This document shows, one piece after another, positions 48,720 through 57,500 of a DNA stretch of 64,000 nt. Location of the stretch: IMG/VR virus record IMGVR_UViG_3300036790_000425, positions 98,436 to 162,435 of that record; one strand, written 5' to 3'. This stretch comes from a virus. The notes under the pieces were generated by a model. It had not been told where the DNA came from and ran no database searches. It saw nothing but the letters and a program-made list of their open reading frames with translations. Within the stretch, counting starts at the first letter, position 1, and every line of letters begins with the position of its first letter. Position numbers and translations under genes: made by a program.

Positions 48720-49430
48720 CTACCGGGCGCCCAGGCTTACCGGGCCGCAGAAGTCGGCCGTCCAGGTCTGCGCGTCAGCCAGGTTGCCCAGCCCGCCCTG
48801 CTGCTGGGCGCCCTCGGCGTACAGGCGCCAGCGGCCCTTATTCGGGCCCGAGGTGTACTTGTTGTCCGCGATGGTCAGCAGCGTCGGGGCCAGCGGGTTG
48901 GCGGAGGCACCGTTGATCATGGCGCCGCTGCCGTCGATGATCCACAGCGCGTGCGGGTCCAGCGGGTTGCCCTCCAGGTGGATGCCGTGATTCGGCACCC
49001 AGGTCACGTAGAGCGGGTAGACGTGGCCCAGCGGGGCGAAGGCGTCCGTCAGCACGAAGTCGAACTTGTACTTGCCGACCATCGCGGCCGACAGCACGCC
49101 CGGGTTGTCCAGGCTGAACTGGTACACCGACTCGTACGGCTGGCCGGCCAGGCCCAGGTTCTGGTTGACCTCGTCCTCGTTGGCGTAGTTGACCGAGTAG
49201 GTCCGGCCGTCCGCCAGGCTGCCCGGGACGTGGCTGCCGAAGACGTTGACGGCACGGGTGCCGTCGCCCAGGGCGAAGTTCTGGAGCGACAGCGCCGCGC
49301 GGCCGTTGACCGCGCAGTTCTGCGTGGTCACCGCCGGGCGGACGCTGGCGCTCGCGGCGGCAGCTGGCAGCGCCAGCGTGCACACGGCGGCAGCGGCGGT
49401 GACCGCTGCGAGGATGCGGGTTCTGCGCAT
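48720..49430 (-). CDS. Secreted protein with signal peptide
   Basis: 236 residues. MRRTRILAAVTAAAAVCTLA and AAASAS form a clear signal peptide with cleavage near residue 28. The mature part is soluble and beta-rich (YPLYVTWVPNHGIHLEG, ALWIIDGSGAMI) with two Cys (one near the start, one in ADFCGP). GAGAAGGAG precedes the ATG. Secretion of a phage protein suggests an effect on the cell surface, superinfection or the environment. Not recognised. Confidence 0.78.
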   Translation of the reverse strand: MRRTRILAAVTAAAAVCTLALPAAAASASVRPAVTTQNCAVNGRAALSLQNFALGDGTRAVNVFGSHVPGSLADGRTYSVNYANEDEVNQNLGLAGQPYESVYQFSLDNPGVLSAAMVGKYKFDFVLTDAFAPLGHVYPLYVTWVPNHGIHLEGNPLDPHALWIIDGSGAMINGASANPLAPTLLTIADNKYTSGPNKGRWRLYAEGAQQQGGLGNLADAQTWTADFCGPVSLGAR

Positions 49431-49619
49431 GCTGGTGTGGCTCCTTCTCAGGATGATCTGGTGCCCCGGCCGCCTCAGGGCCCCCGGCGGGTCAAGACTG
49501 CGCAGCCGAATGGCCGCTAACCCTTCCCGGCTCCGGGAGGGTAAGGGGGCATCGTAGCGGGACGGGAGGGTCCGGGGGAGGTCAATGAGGGAGGAGCGGT
49601 CTCCTATGCATTCGCGGGA

Positions 49620-49979
49620 CTAGGCCTCCGGGCGGAGCACGACCTCCGAATGCCGCGCTCCCACGGTCTCTCCGCTGAAGTCGCTGCCGTCCCGCAGCTC
49701 GTAGCTCACGGAGTAGGAGACGATCTTGTTCTCCCAGCCCTCCCCGGACCTCAGGTGGCCTGAGCTGTAGCGCAGGTGCACGGCCCTGATGAGCGCAGGC
49801 CACATCCGGGTCTTGCCGAACAGCATCCTGGGGACCAGCACGACCGTGCCCTCCGGGTAGCGCGGCACGCCCCGGAACCGCTCCTCCAGCAGCTCCTCGC
49901 GAGCGGCCTCCAGCCGGGCGCTCAGGGCAGCGATCTCGGACATGAGTTCCTCGATGCGCCTGGTCTGTGATGTCGTCAT
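49620..49979 (-). CDS. Coiled-coil protein, unknown
   Basis: 119 residues. N-terminal coiled coil (RRIEELMSEIAALSARLEAA), then a beta domain (EGTVVLVPRMLFGKTRMWPA). TATGAT is exactly 6 bases before the ATG and lies within the repeated promoter motif at 49985-50009. Confidence 0.7.
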   Translation of the reverse strand: MTTSQTRRIEELMSEIAALSARLEAAREELLEERFRGVPRYPEGTVVLVPRMLFGKTRMWPALIRAVHLRYSSGHLRSGEGWENKIVSYSVSYELRDGSDFSGETVGARHSEVVLRPEA

Positions 49980-49984
49980 GAGAG

Positions 49985-50009
49985 CATCATAGCAAGAAAG
50001 GCTGTAATG
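49985..50009 (-). promoter_or_regulatory. Promoter-like motif with TATGAT
   Basis: Minus-strand ATTACAGCCTTTCTTGCTAT, immediately before a leaderless-type gene. Confidence 0.65.
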
Positions 50010-50084
50010 CGAAAGGTTGCGGGAAGCAGTGGAACGGGGGCGTCTGCCCGCATCAGCAGCAGGTGAATGAATTGCTTTCGAAAT

Positions 50085-50125
50085 AATCGAACACCCGTCC
50101 AGGTTGCCCGGACGGGTGTTCGATT
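50085..50125 (-). terminator. Terminator-like perfect 16-bp hairpin
   Basis: AATCGAACACCCGTCC and its exact complement around a 9-base loop. A related TCGAACACGC hairpin follows the capsid gene. Confidence 0.75.
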
Positions 50126-50132
50126 TGAGCCC

Positions 50133-50148
50133 CTGACCTGTGTTAACT
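50133..50148. repeat. Direct repeat, left copy
   Basis: CTGACCTGTGTTAACT, 15 of 16 bases identical to 51780-51795 at the end of the major capsid gene. The pair brackets the endonuclease cassette. Confidence 0.8.
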
Positions 50149-50155
50149 ACTGATC

Positions 50156-50377
50156 TTATCCCGGGCTTTCACGCCATGTCGGGTCACAGAACCTCCTCGC
50201 GACCGGGGTGCTGCACCAGGTGCAGGTGCTCTCCCGGTTGCCGCGATTCCAGTCCTCAGCCTCCGGCCGGTGCCACCCGGTCGGGCCGGAGCACCTCTCG
50301 GACGGCTCGGCGCTCGGCGGGGGGTACGGGGGCCGCTCCTGCGCCAGTCGGTCGGCCTGATCGACGGTGAGGATCAT
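50156..50377 (-). CDS. Small protein coupled to the endonuclease gene
   Basis: 73 residues; ATGA overlap with the endonuclease stop. STCTWCSTPVARRFCDP has a CxxC-type pair. Part of the mobile cassette, perhaps an accessory DNA-binding piece. Confidence 0.55.
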   Translation of the reverse strand: MILTVDQADRLAQERPPYPPPSAEPSERCSGPTGWHRPEAEDWNRGNRESTCTWCSTPVARRFCDPTWRESPG

Positions 50378-51618
50378 GGCCGCGCGGCCTTATATGCCAG
50401 GTCCTCCAGGTAGGCGACCGCCTGGGTACCCTGGGCTAGCACCCGCAGCACGTCCAGGTGCTCGCGGCGGAGCACCGCGAGCGTCCGCCCGGCCGCACGC
50501 CAGGAGGCATACCGGCCGCGATCGTCCTCGTCCTCGTAGCCCTTGACCTCGACCCAGAGCTGCGGGCCGGTCAGGTAGAAGTCGGGGCAGTACCAGCCGT
50601 CACCGCTGACCTGGACGGCCATCTCCCGGTCGGCGCGCTCGACCGGGATCTTCCACATCCGCAGCAGGCCCCAGATCAGGGCCTCCCAGGGCGAGTCGAG
50701 CACGATGGCGTCATCGACCACGATGTGCTGCTTGGTCCGGTTGTGCTTAGCCGAGCACTCGTTCGAGCAGTACTTCTTGGCCGAGGCGTAGCTCCTGGGC
50801 ACTGTCATCACCTTGCCGCAGGCTGGCCTGGCACAGATGAAGGTGATCTGGTTATCCGGATCGGCCTGGCGCTTCACCCCGTACTCCCTGCGGTGCTCGG
50901 GCGAACAGTAGGCACGGCCGGGGTGGCCGGTCTTCTTGCCGCACGTGCACCAGACATCCGGCTTTTCGTCGTCCGGGTAAGGCAGTGCCCCGGCCTCGTC
51001 CAAGGCCATCCGAACCTGGTAGAAGTCCAGGCGAGACCCGCTCTCGCGCGATGCCGCGATGATCGCCGCGATGCCCTCGCCTGCTCGGTACCTGCGGACC
51101 GCCTCGACCGAGGCCTCCTGCTGGCGCTTACGGATGCCCCCCTGGCCCCAGACGCCGTCCTGCTTGGCCCAGTACTCCACGGTGCGCTCGGACAGTTCGA
51201 GGGACTTAGACACAGCGGGCCCGGTCTCGCCGTCCAGGTAACGCCTGATGGCCTGCTTGCGCATTGGGTGATCCTCGACCCGAGCCGGGACGCGCATGTC
51301 TCCGTCGTACCTCGGTGTGCGGCCGGATTCCCTGAGCCACTCGCCCGCTGTGCTGGAGTGGATGTCTCCGACCTCATCGACGATCTGACCGACCGTGCTG
51401 CCGCCGTCATGCAACTCCAGCACCCGGGTCAGGTACTGCGGCTTCTTGCCGATCTTCTTGCCGCCGGGGATCTTCACCCTGGCCCCGCCTGCCTTTACGA
51501 GACGGCCGGCGGTCTGCGTGGACACCTGGAACTCTGCGGCGATATCAGCGCGCGAGGCGCCCGCTCGCGCCATCGCTGCGGCCCTGGGCGTGCGGGGGTC
51601 CTGGGTATAGTCCGTCAT
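50374..51618 (-). CDS. PD-(D/E)XK-type homing endonuclease-like protein
   Basis: 414 residues, AAGGAG upstream. The first 190 residues are three or four HTH units (ASRADIAAEFQVSTQTAGRL; GSTVGQIVDEVGDIHSSTA; LELSERTVEYWAK). Then two zinc-binding parts (CTCGKK...CSPEHRR; CARPACGK...CSNECSAKH). The C-terminus has SPWEALIWGLL and WYCPDFYLTGPQLWVEVKGY, a PD-(D/E)XK nuclease core (D...ExK). Such fused proteins act as free-standing homing nucleases; target is probably the adjacent capsid region. Confidence 0.78.
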   Translation of the reverse strand: MTDYTQDPRTPRAAAMARAGASRADIAAEFQVSTQTAGRLVKAGGARVKIPGGKKIGKKPQYLTRVLELHDGGSTVGQIVDEVGDIHSSTAGEWLRESGRTPRYDGDMRVPARVEDHPMRKQAIRRYLDGETGPAVSKSLELSERTVEYWAKQDGVWGQGGIRKRQQEASVEAVRRYRAGEGIAAIIAASRESGSRLDFYQVRMALDEAGALPYPDDEKPDVWCTCGKKTGHPGRAYCSPEHRREYGVKRQADPDNQITFICARPACGKVMTVPRSYASAKKYCSNECSAKHNRTKQHIVVDDAIVLDSPWEALIWGLLRMWKIPVERADREMAVQVSGDGWYCPDFYLTGPQLWVEVKGYEDEDDRGRYASWRAAGRTLAVLRREHLDVLRVLAQGTQAVAYLEDLAYKAARP

Positions 51619-51734
51619 GGAAGCTCCTTGCCTGGGTGACGTGAGATATCACCACGGTAAGGGGCTTCCTTACTATTTGCAAATCGTAGTCAGAGCACTT
51701 ATGGAAGGGCTGGGTTTTCTGCGACATGAGAAAG

Positions 51735-51770
51735 TCGAACACGCCCCCGCCGAAGCGAGAGCGTGTTCGA
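51735..51770 (-). terminator. Hairpin after major capsid gene
   Basis: 10-bp stem TCGAACACGC/GCGTGTTCGA, 16-base loop, 20 bases past the capsid stop. Confidence 0.7.
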
Positions 51771-51779
51771 AAACTGCTT

Positions 51780-51795
51780 CTGACCTGCGTTAACT
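51780..51795. repeat. Direct repeat, right copy
   Basis: CTGACCTGCGTTAACT spans the capsid gene stop codon. See the left copy at 50133-50148. Confidence 0.8.
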
Positions 51796-52818
51796 CTTGG
51801 TGATACTTGCGAGTCCGCGCGGGTTCAGGATGTTCATGGCCACCATCTCGTCGAAGACCCATCCCTTCCAGAAGGCCTCGACGGTGTGGTTCTCCTCTAC
51901 GTCAAGTGAATAGAGGATGGGGAACACGCCCAGGAAGTTGGGCTCCGGGGCCAGGAAGATCTTCGCCTGCGGGACGATGATCGAGCGCTGGATCTGGAAC
52001 TCGCCGAAGCTGGTGATGGTCTCGCCCGCGACCACCCGGTCCTTGAAGGCCCAGCCGGTCTGGTTGATGTCCCACCGGAACATGTCCCGGTAGTCGAACG
52101 GGTTGATCAGGATGCGCGAGCTGGGCAGCTCGTGCAGGTCGGTCATGGCCACGGCCGAGTACAGCGAGCCGGGGGTCAGGTAGCCCGACGCCTCGGTGAT
52201 GTTGTGGTTCGGGGTGACCACGTGGTCGGGCCGCGTTGCGTAGTCGGTGATCGCCGCCTGGATCAGCACCAGCAGCCGGGCGTCCTCCTGCTTCAGGATC
52301 GCCTGCTTGGTCTCGTCCTGGGCCTGCTCGACCGCGTTGATCCGGAGGTAGAACAGGTCCTCCTTGCGGATCGCCGGGCGGCTCGCGATCCGGAAGAACC
52401 GGACCGGGATGCGCTTGCCCTCGAACGGGGTCACGCGGACCTCGCCCTCGGTGCCGCTCAGGATGTAGGCCTGGCCCAGGTCATCCCAGACGTCGTACTC
52501 GACCGGGGTGCCGGGCGTGACCGGGTCCTCGACCAGGACGTTCCGGACGATCCCCTGGTAGCGCAGCTTCAGCTGGATCGGCCCGACCATGCCGACGCCC
52601 AGCCGGCGGAAGCCGTGCATCTCATCGCTGAGGATGAGGGCCATCTTGCGGACCTTGGCCTCGCGCGTGAGCCCTACGCCGCCGGTCCTGGCCCGGCGGG
52701 CCTCGATCTGCGAGACGTAGTCGTCGCTCTTGCGGGAGGCCACTCGCGGACGCAGGCCGCCGCCTTGCGGCGCCAGCGCCAGCTGCCCGCCAGCCGAAAC
52801 GGTGGCCAGCTCGTTCAT
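51790..52818 (-). CDS. Major capsid protein
   Basis: 342 residues. Soluble, with an E-loop-like N-terminal segment and the HK97-type pattern of a spine helix (LRINAVEQAQDETKQAILKQ) and P-domain; HELPSSRILINPFDYRDMFRW and GWVFDEMVAMNILNPRGL resemble capsid proteins of actinobacterial myoviruses. Directly follows the protease and decoration genes, the standard order. Gene is intact and not interrupted by the nearby nuclease. Confidence 0.85.
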   Translation of the reverse strand: MNELATVSAGGQLALAPQGGGLRPRVASRKSDDYVSQIEARRARTGGVGLTREAKVRKMALILSDEMHGFRRLGVGMVGPIQLKLRYQGIVRNVLVEDPVTPGTPVEYDVWDDLGQAYILSGTEGEVRVTPFEGKRIPVRFFRIASRPAIRKEDLFYLRINAVEQAQDETKQAILKQEDARLLVLIQAAITDYATRPDHVVTPNHNITEASGYLTPGSLYSAVAMTDLHELPSSRILINPFDYRDMFRWDINQTGWAFKDRVVAGETITSFGEFQIQRSIIVPQAKIFLAPEPNFLGVFPILYSLDVEENHTVEAFWKGWVFDEMVAMNILNPRGLASITKS

Positions 52819-52857
52819 CTGGGTTCCTTTCCTGCGTACCGCGTTTGGTGGTCGTGG

Positions 52858-53493
52858 CTAGTTCTTGAGGGACGCCGGGGAGGCGTTGTACCAGGCCGGG
52901 GACAGGCCGCCGATGGTGAGCTTGGTGGCGCTGTTCACCTTGAGCAGCCGGGCCACCGGCTGGCTGATGGCCGTGTCCGTGCCTCCGGACTGGGCATAAG
53001 GCACGAGCATCCCCTGGTTGGCGCCGGCCGTGGAGACCGCGACCAGGGCCGACCCCGAGCCATCCGACGGGTCCGTCCAGGTGGCGGTGGCGTCGAACGC
53101 GGGAGCCAGGATCTCGAACTCGCTGTCGGGGCCGAGCACCCACACCGCGAAGGCGTTGATGCCGGCGTAGAGCAGCTCGTCGATGCCGTCGCCGCCGACG
53201 TACAGCGCGCCCAGGCCGTAGATCGGCGGGCCCTCGTTGGCGGTGAAGTCTGACCCGGCGTTCCCCGAGTGGGCGGATCCGGTCATCGTCTTGGTGCCCA
53301 TCTGGGTCGAGTTGGCGCCGGCCAGGCTCACCAGGTCGCCACCCGTGCGGACGAAGCCCATGCCGGGCCAGATCGGGACGGCGCGGGTCCAGGCCGGGTC
53401 CAGGAAGCAGGGCTTCGGGGTGGCCTGGGTCCAGGCGTACAGCGGCCGGATCGTCCGCTTGACGTAGTCATTGGAAAGGTAAGTACGGATCAT
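52858..53493 (-). CDS. Head protein between protease and capsid (decoration or vertex)
   Basis: 211 residues from ATG 53493, with GGAGGAGAT upstream; a longer frame lies in the flanking remnant. MIRTYLSNDYVKRTIRPLYA then FLDPAWTRAVPIWPGMGFVR; the rest is beta-rich. Probably a capsid decoration protein. A broken copy of its N-terminal region lies upstream (53522-53602). Confidence 0.72.
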   Translation of the reverse strand: MIRTYLSNDYVKRTIRPLYAWTQATPKPCFLDPAWTRAVPIWPGMGFVRTGGDLVSLAGANSTQMGTKTMTGSAHSGNAGSDFTANEGPPIYGLGALYVGGDGIDELLYAGINAFAVWVLGPDSEFEILAPAFDATATWTDPSDGSGSALVAVSTAGANQGMLVPYAQSGGTDTAISQPVARLLKVNSATKLTIGGLSPAWYNASPASLKN

Positions 53494-53521
53494 GGCCTTT
53501 AATCTCCTCCATTTTCGCTGG

Positions 53522-53602
53522 TCATAGCGCCGACCATGCATAGAGCGGCCGGATGATCCGTTTGAGATCCGCCGCGCGTAAAAAGGACTTTCCGTCCGCT
53601 GT
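53522..53602 (-). pseudogene. Fragment of a second head-protein gene
   Basis: In one frame this reads DLKRIIRPLYAWSAL then stop, close to DYVKRTIRPLYAWTQ of the intact protein downstream; DNA identity over about 32 bases is also clear. A remnant beside the endonuclease VII gene. Confidence 0.7.
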
Positions 53603-53636
53603 ATGCGTTTAGAACGCATCTGCTAGACTCGTCCTC

Positions 53637-54434
53637 ATGGATGAACCACGACTCTGCGCATGCGAGCCCGGCTGCCAGATTTTCCGCGGGCTCTGTCACT
53701 GCGGCTGCGGGACGAAGACCTCGATCGTCACTCACACCGTCAGGGCCCGCGGCCAGATCGCCGGTGAGCCCATGAGGTACATCCGCGGGCACGCCAGGGG
53801 CGCTCATCACGACCTCACCGAGATCAATGAGGAGCACCGCACCGCGCGGTGCTCCCGCTGCGGCGAGATCACCGTCAAGCGCGACGGCGACCGCTGGAAG
53901 TGCACGACCAGGCTCCAGGCCCGGCACCGGATCAGCAGCATTGACCCGGATGCGCGCACCGCGTGGTGCGGAGCCTGCGGTCAGGTCGTTGACATCGTGC
54001 GGCACAAGCGCGGCGGAGAGCGCCAGGGCAAGGACTGGCTGTGCGGCCCGGAGAGTCGCCGGCGCGCTCAGGAATACAAGGACGCCAACCGGGAGAGAAT
54101 CCGCGAGGGACATAAGACCTGGCGCGCTCAGAACCGCCGCCAGCTCCAGAATGCTCATCTGGTCCGGACCTACGGCATCACCATCCAGGACTACGAGCGC
54201 ATGCTCGTCCTCCAGGGCGGCCACTGCGCCCTGTGCCCGGCCACCCGGGGCAACGCCCGCAGCGAGCTGCTCTTTGTCGATCACGACAAGGAGACAGGCC
54301 TGATCCGGGACTGGCTGCTGTGCGGCAGCTGCAACATCGGGATCGGCTGCCTCGGCCACGATCCTGTGCGCCTGCGCCTGGCAGCTGACTACCTGGAGGA
54401 CGTGCAGCAGCGAGCCGTGCATGCGCTCGTATAG
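53637..54434 (+). CDS. Endonuclease VII-like nuclease with zinc fingers
   Basis: 265 residues. Several CxxC pairs (CACEPGCQIF, CHCGCGTK, CSRCGEI, CGACGQ) precede a C-terminal endonuclease VII domain: YGITIQDYERMLVLQGGHCA, LCPA, FVDHDKETG and LLCGSCNIGIGCLGHD, i.e. the HNH-type Cys4/His core of T4 gp49 relatives. Many such genes act as homing endonucleases. Encoded opposite to the capsid genes with TAGACT 7 bases before ATG, so it has its own promoter. Confidence 0.88.
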   Translation: MDEPRLCACEPGCQIFRGLCHCGCGTKTSIVTHTVRARGQIAGEPMRYIRGHARGAHHDLTEINEEHRTARCSRCGEITVKRDGDRWKCTTRLQARHRISSIDPDARTAWCGACGQVVDIVRHKRGGERQGKDWLCGPESRRRAQEYKDANRERIREGHKTWRAQNRRQLQNAHLVRTYGITIQDYERMLVLQGGHCALCPATRGNARSELLFVDHDKETGLIRDWLLCGSCNIGIGCLGHDPVRLRLAADYLEDVQQRAVHALV

Positions 54435-54539
54435 CGGGCTGCTCACTGGCTGCACCTCCTCTCGGGGCTCATCGGGGTCCTGCTACTCCTTCTGGGGCGG
54501 GGAGGCCGGAAAGCTGCATCGCAGTCGTCTTGTCTGGGG

Positions 54540-57500
54540 CTAGTCGATGAACAGGTCAGAGTCGTCGGACCCGCCGAGCGAGGCCGAGGCCGCGCTCGCG
54601 TAGTGCGCCGCGCCCACCGAGGCGAGCGAGGGGGCCGACCGGGTGGCCGTCCGCTGCTGCGGCCGGGGGGCCGGCTGACGGGGCGCCACCGCGGACAGGG
54701 TCCGGATCTCGTGCTCGATCAGCGCGTCCGGCAGCGCGGCGTCCCGCTCGATCGAGGCGGCAACCGCCAGCTCGTCACCCTGGGCCAGCCCGGCGGTGAC
54801 CCGCAGCTTGGCCAGGCGGATCGAGGCGAACGTCCGGGTAGCCGCCTGGTCCTGGAGGGAGGCCGCCTTCTGCTGGCCGCCCTGGCCCTGGCCCAGCAGC
54901 CACGGGAAGGCGGCGCCGTTGTCGCCCTGGCCGCCGATGCCGGGGCCGTGGGCCTTCAGCGGGTCCGGGTCGATACGGACGTCAGTCTCGATGCGGCGCT
55001 GCTCCAGCGGGACCCCGCCGTCCTGTGACGGGTTGGTGCCCTGCACGGGCGCCGTCACGTCGATCAGGTTGGTGGCCGGGGGCGTCTGGATCTCCACGCC
55101 CGGGGTGATCGCCGTGGTGGTCTGCGCGGCCGGCACGCCGCCTACCGAGCCGGGCGTGGTGCCCGGCCGCGACGGGTCATCCATCGTCTCCGGGTTCAGC
55201 GCCTGCTCGGTGGTCTCGGTCGCCGGGGCCTCCGGCGGGTCCGGGACCGGGCTGGCCGGGTTGAGCACGTCCGCGTGCCGCTGCATGACCTGCGCCCGGA
55301 TCGCCGCCAGGTGCTGGTCAGCGCCGGCGGCCCTGGCCAGGAAGGCCAGCTGGGCGGTCAGCACCTCGTTGTCGGCCGTCAGGGCCGCGATGTGGCGCGC
55401 CTGCGCCTGAGCCACGGCTGCGGCCGTCTTGCCTCCAGGCATGTCATCCCTCTCAGACGGGTCGTCCTGTACCTTCTGGGGGCCGCCGGCAGGTTCGAGC
55501 GATCCCTGGCGGCAGGCCGGGCACGGCACGCCCGGCTGCGCGGCCACGTCGGGGGCGAATGTCTGGCCGCAGGCAGGGCAGGCGAGCTGTCCCTGGGGCG
55601 CCGGCGCGAGCTGGTCCTCGTTGCCCTGGTTCTCCAGCTCCTGCCCCTCGCCCTGCTCCTCCTGGCCGGCCTCGGCATCCTCGGCGCCCTGGTCCTGCTC
55701 CTCCTCGCCCGCGGCCTGCTCCTCCTGGCCGGGGAGCTGCGCCGGGGGCTGGCCGGGGACGCCCTGGGCGACAGGCACGCCGTCGGGGGTGAGCTGGTCG
55801 GGGTGCTGGAGCTGGGCGTCGGCGTCCGGGTCGGAGCCCATCGCGTTATCCGGGCCGGTGGTGACCTCGCCGGTCTGGTCCAGCTGGTCGCGGACCTCCT
55901 GGGCCTTGCCGGTGTCCGGGTCCCGGAACAGGCTCGGCGGCACGGTGAATCCGCATACCGGGCAGCGGTCGCCGGACCACACGTCGTGCTCGCCGCAGAC
56001 GGGGCACTCCTCCATCCGCAGGGTGTCCACCTGGGGCGGCACCCGCTCCTCGCCGTAGGCGGTCACGCGGCGGCCGTGGTAGTGCATGTTCTGCTCGTCG
56101 ATGCCGCCGGGGTGGTGCTCCCGGTGGTGCTGCTGCCAGCGCTCCTGGCCGTTGGTGAAGGTCTTCACCCGGCCCTTGCTGGCCCCGGCGCCGCCGCCGC
56201 CCGCGCCGGCCGAGTCCTCCGCCTGGTTCATGCGCTGCTGGCGCAGCCAGGTGGCGGCCTGGACCTCGTGCGGCTTGATCTCGCGGCCGTAGTGCGTGCT
56301 CAGGGTCTTCGCCGCGTCCCGGTACATGTGCGAGACGTGCTCATAGTGCTGCGACTGGCTGGCGGGGAACTTCCCGCCCTCGTCCTTGCTCAGCCGGCGG
56401 CCCGCGGCCACGGACAGGGCGTGCCGGTCCACCACCACCTGGTGATTGCCGCTGGCCTTGTCCTCGGGCGTGTCGTCGCCGTGCTCGATCAGCTTGGCGA
56501 ACGCCCGGGTCTTGGGGCCGTTGAGCACCTTGGAGTGGTGCTCCCCGGCCAGCATCCGCAGGGCGGGCTTCTGCTGACTGCCCATCGCGCCGGAGCCGGG
56601 GCCTGGCGGCTCGCCCCGGGCGGCACTGGAGGCGTTGAACATGTTGATCGGCCAGGCGGTCTGCGGGCTGTAGGCGCTCAGCAGGCCGGCGCCCAGGGCG
56701 TGATTACCCCCGGCGATCGCCCCGGCCACGTGGTGGGCATCGGAGTACCAGCGGCTGCCCAGGTGCTTCTCGTCGTCGTTGGTCTGGTGGTAGGCGTCCA
56801 CGATCTTGTCGGCGTGCAGCGCGTGATCCCGGAAGAACGGGTGATCTCCGGCTTCCTTCTTGCGGGACGGCTTGGCTGCCGGAGCCCCGCCGCCTTCCCC
56901 GGCGGCCGTCCTGGGCAGGAAATGCTCGTCCTGGATCTCCAGCTCGGGCATGTAGTAGACCGGGGTGCTGGCCTGGCTGCGGCCGGCGGTCATCTTCATG
57001 CCGCGGTCATCCACCAATCCGAGGACGCTAGAATGTAGGGCATGGTCAGCAGGTCCGAACTGGACGGACGCTTCATCCGAATAGCTACTGAAGTCGAGCG
57101 CTACATCGCCTCGATCGACATCACTGCCGGACCCACGGCGTGCAACCCGTGGACGGGCGGAACGTTCGATAGCGGGTACCCCCGCTTCTCCCTGGCGGAC
57201 GCGAAGCGATCGAGTGTCCGGGCTCATCGCTGGGGGTGGAAACTGCTGCGAGGCCCGATTGCGCCCGGTCTGGCGGTCTGCCACTCGTGTGACTTCCTGA
57301 TCTGCATGAACCCGATGCACTGGTTCCTGGGCACCAGCGCGGTCAACTCCGCCGACATGGTGGCCAGGGGGCGCAGCCTGCCGGGGGTCAGGAACCCGGT
57401 CGCCAAGCTCACCGAGGCGGACGTTCGGGTCATCAAGTCCGTACTTCTCCCTCAGGTCGCGACCGGCCGGGGCAGTACGCGCAGAGGTCAGCTCACCCTG

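Noticed and set aside
53499-54455. 318-codon minus frame opposite the endonuclease VII gene
   Set aside because: Shadow of a gene with clear nuclease motifs; starts at a leader fragment only.
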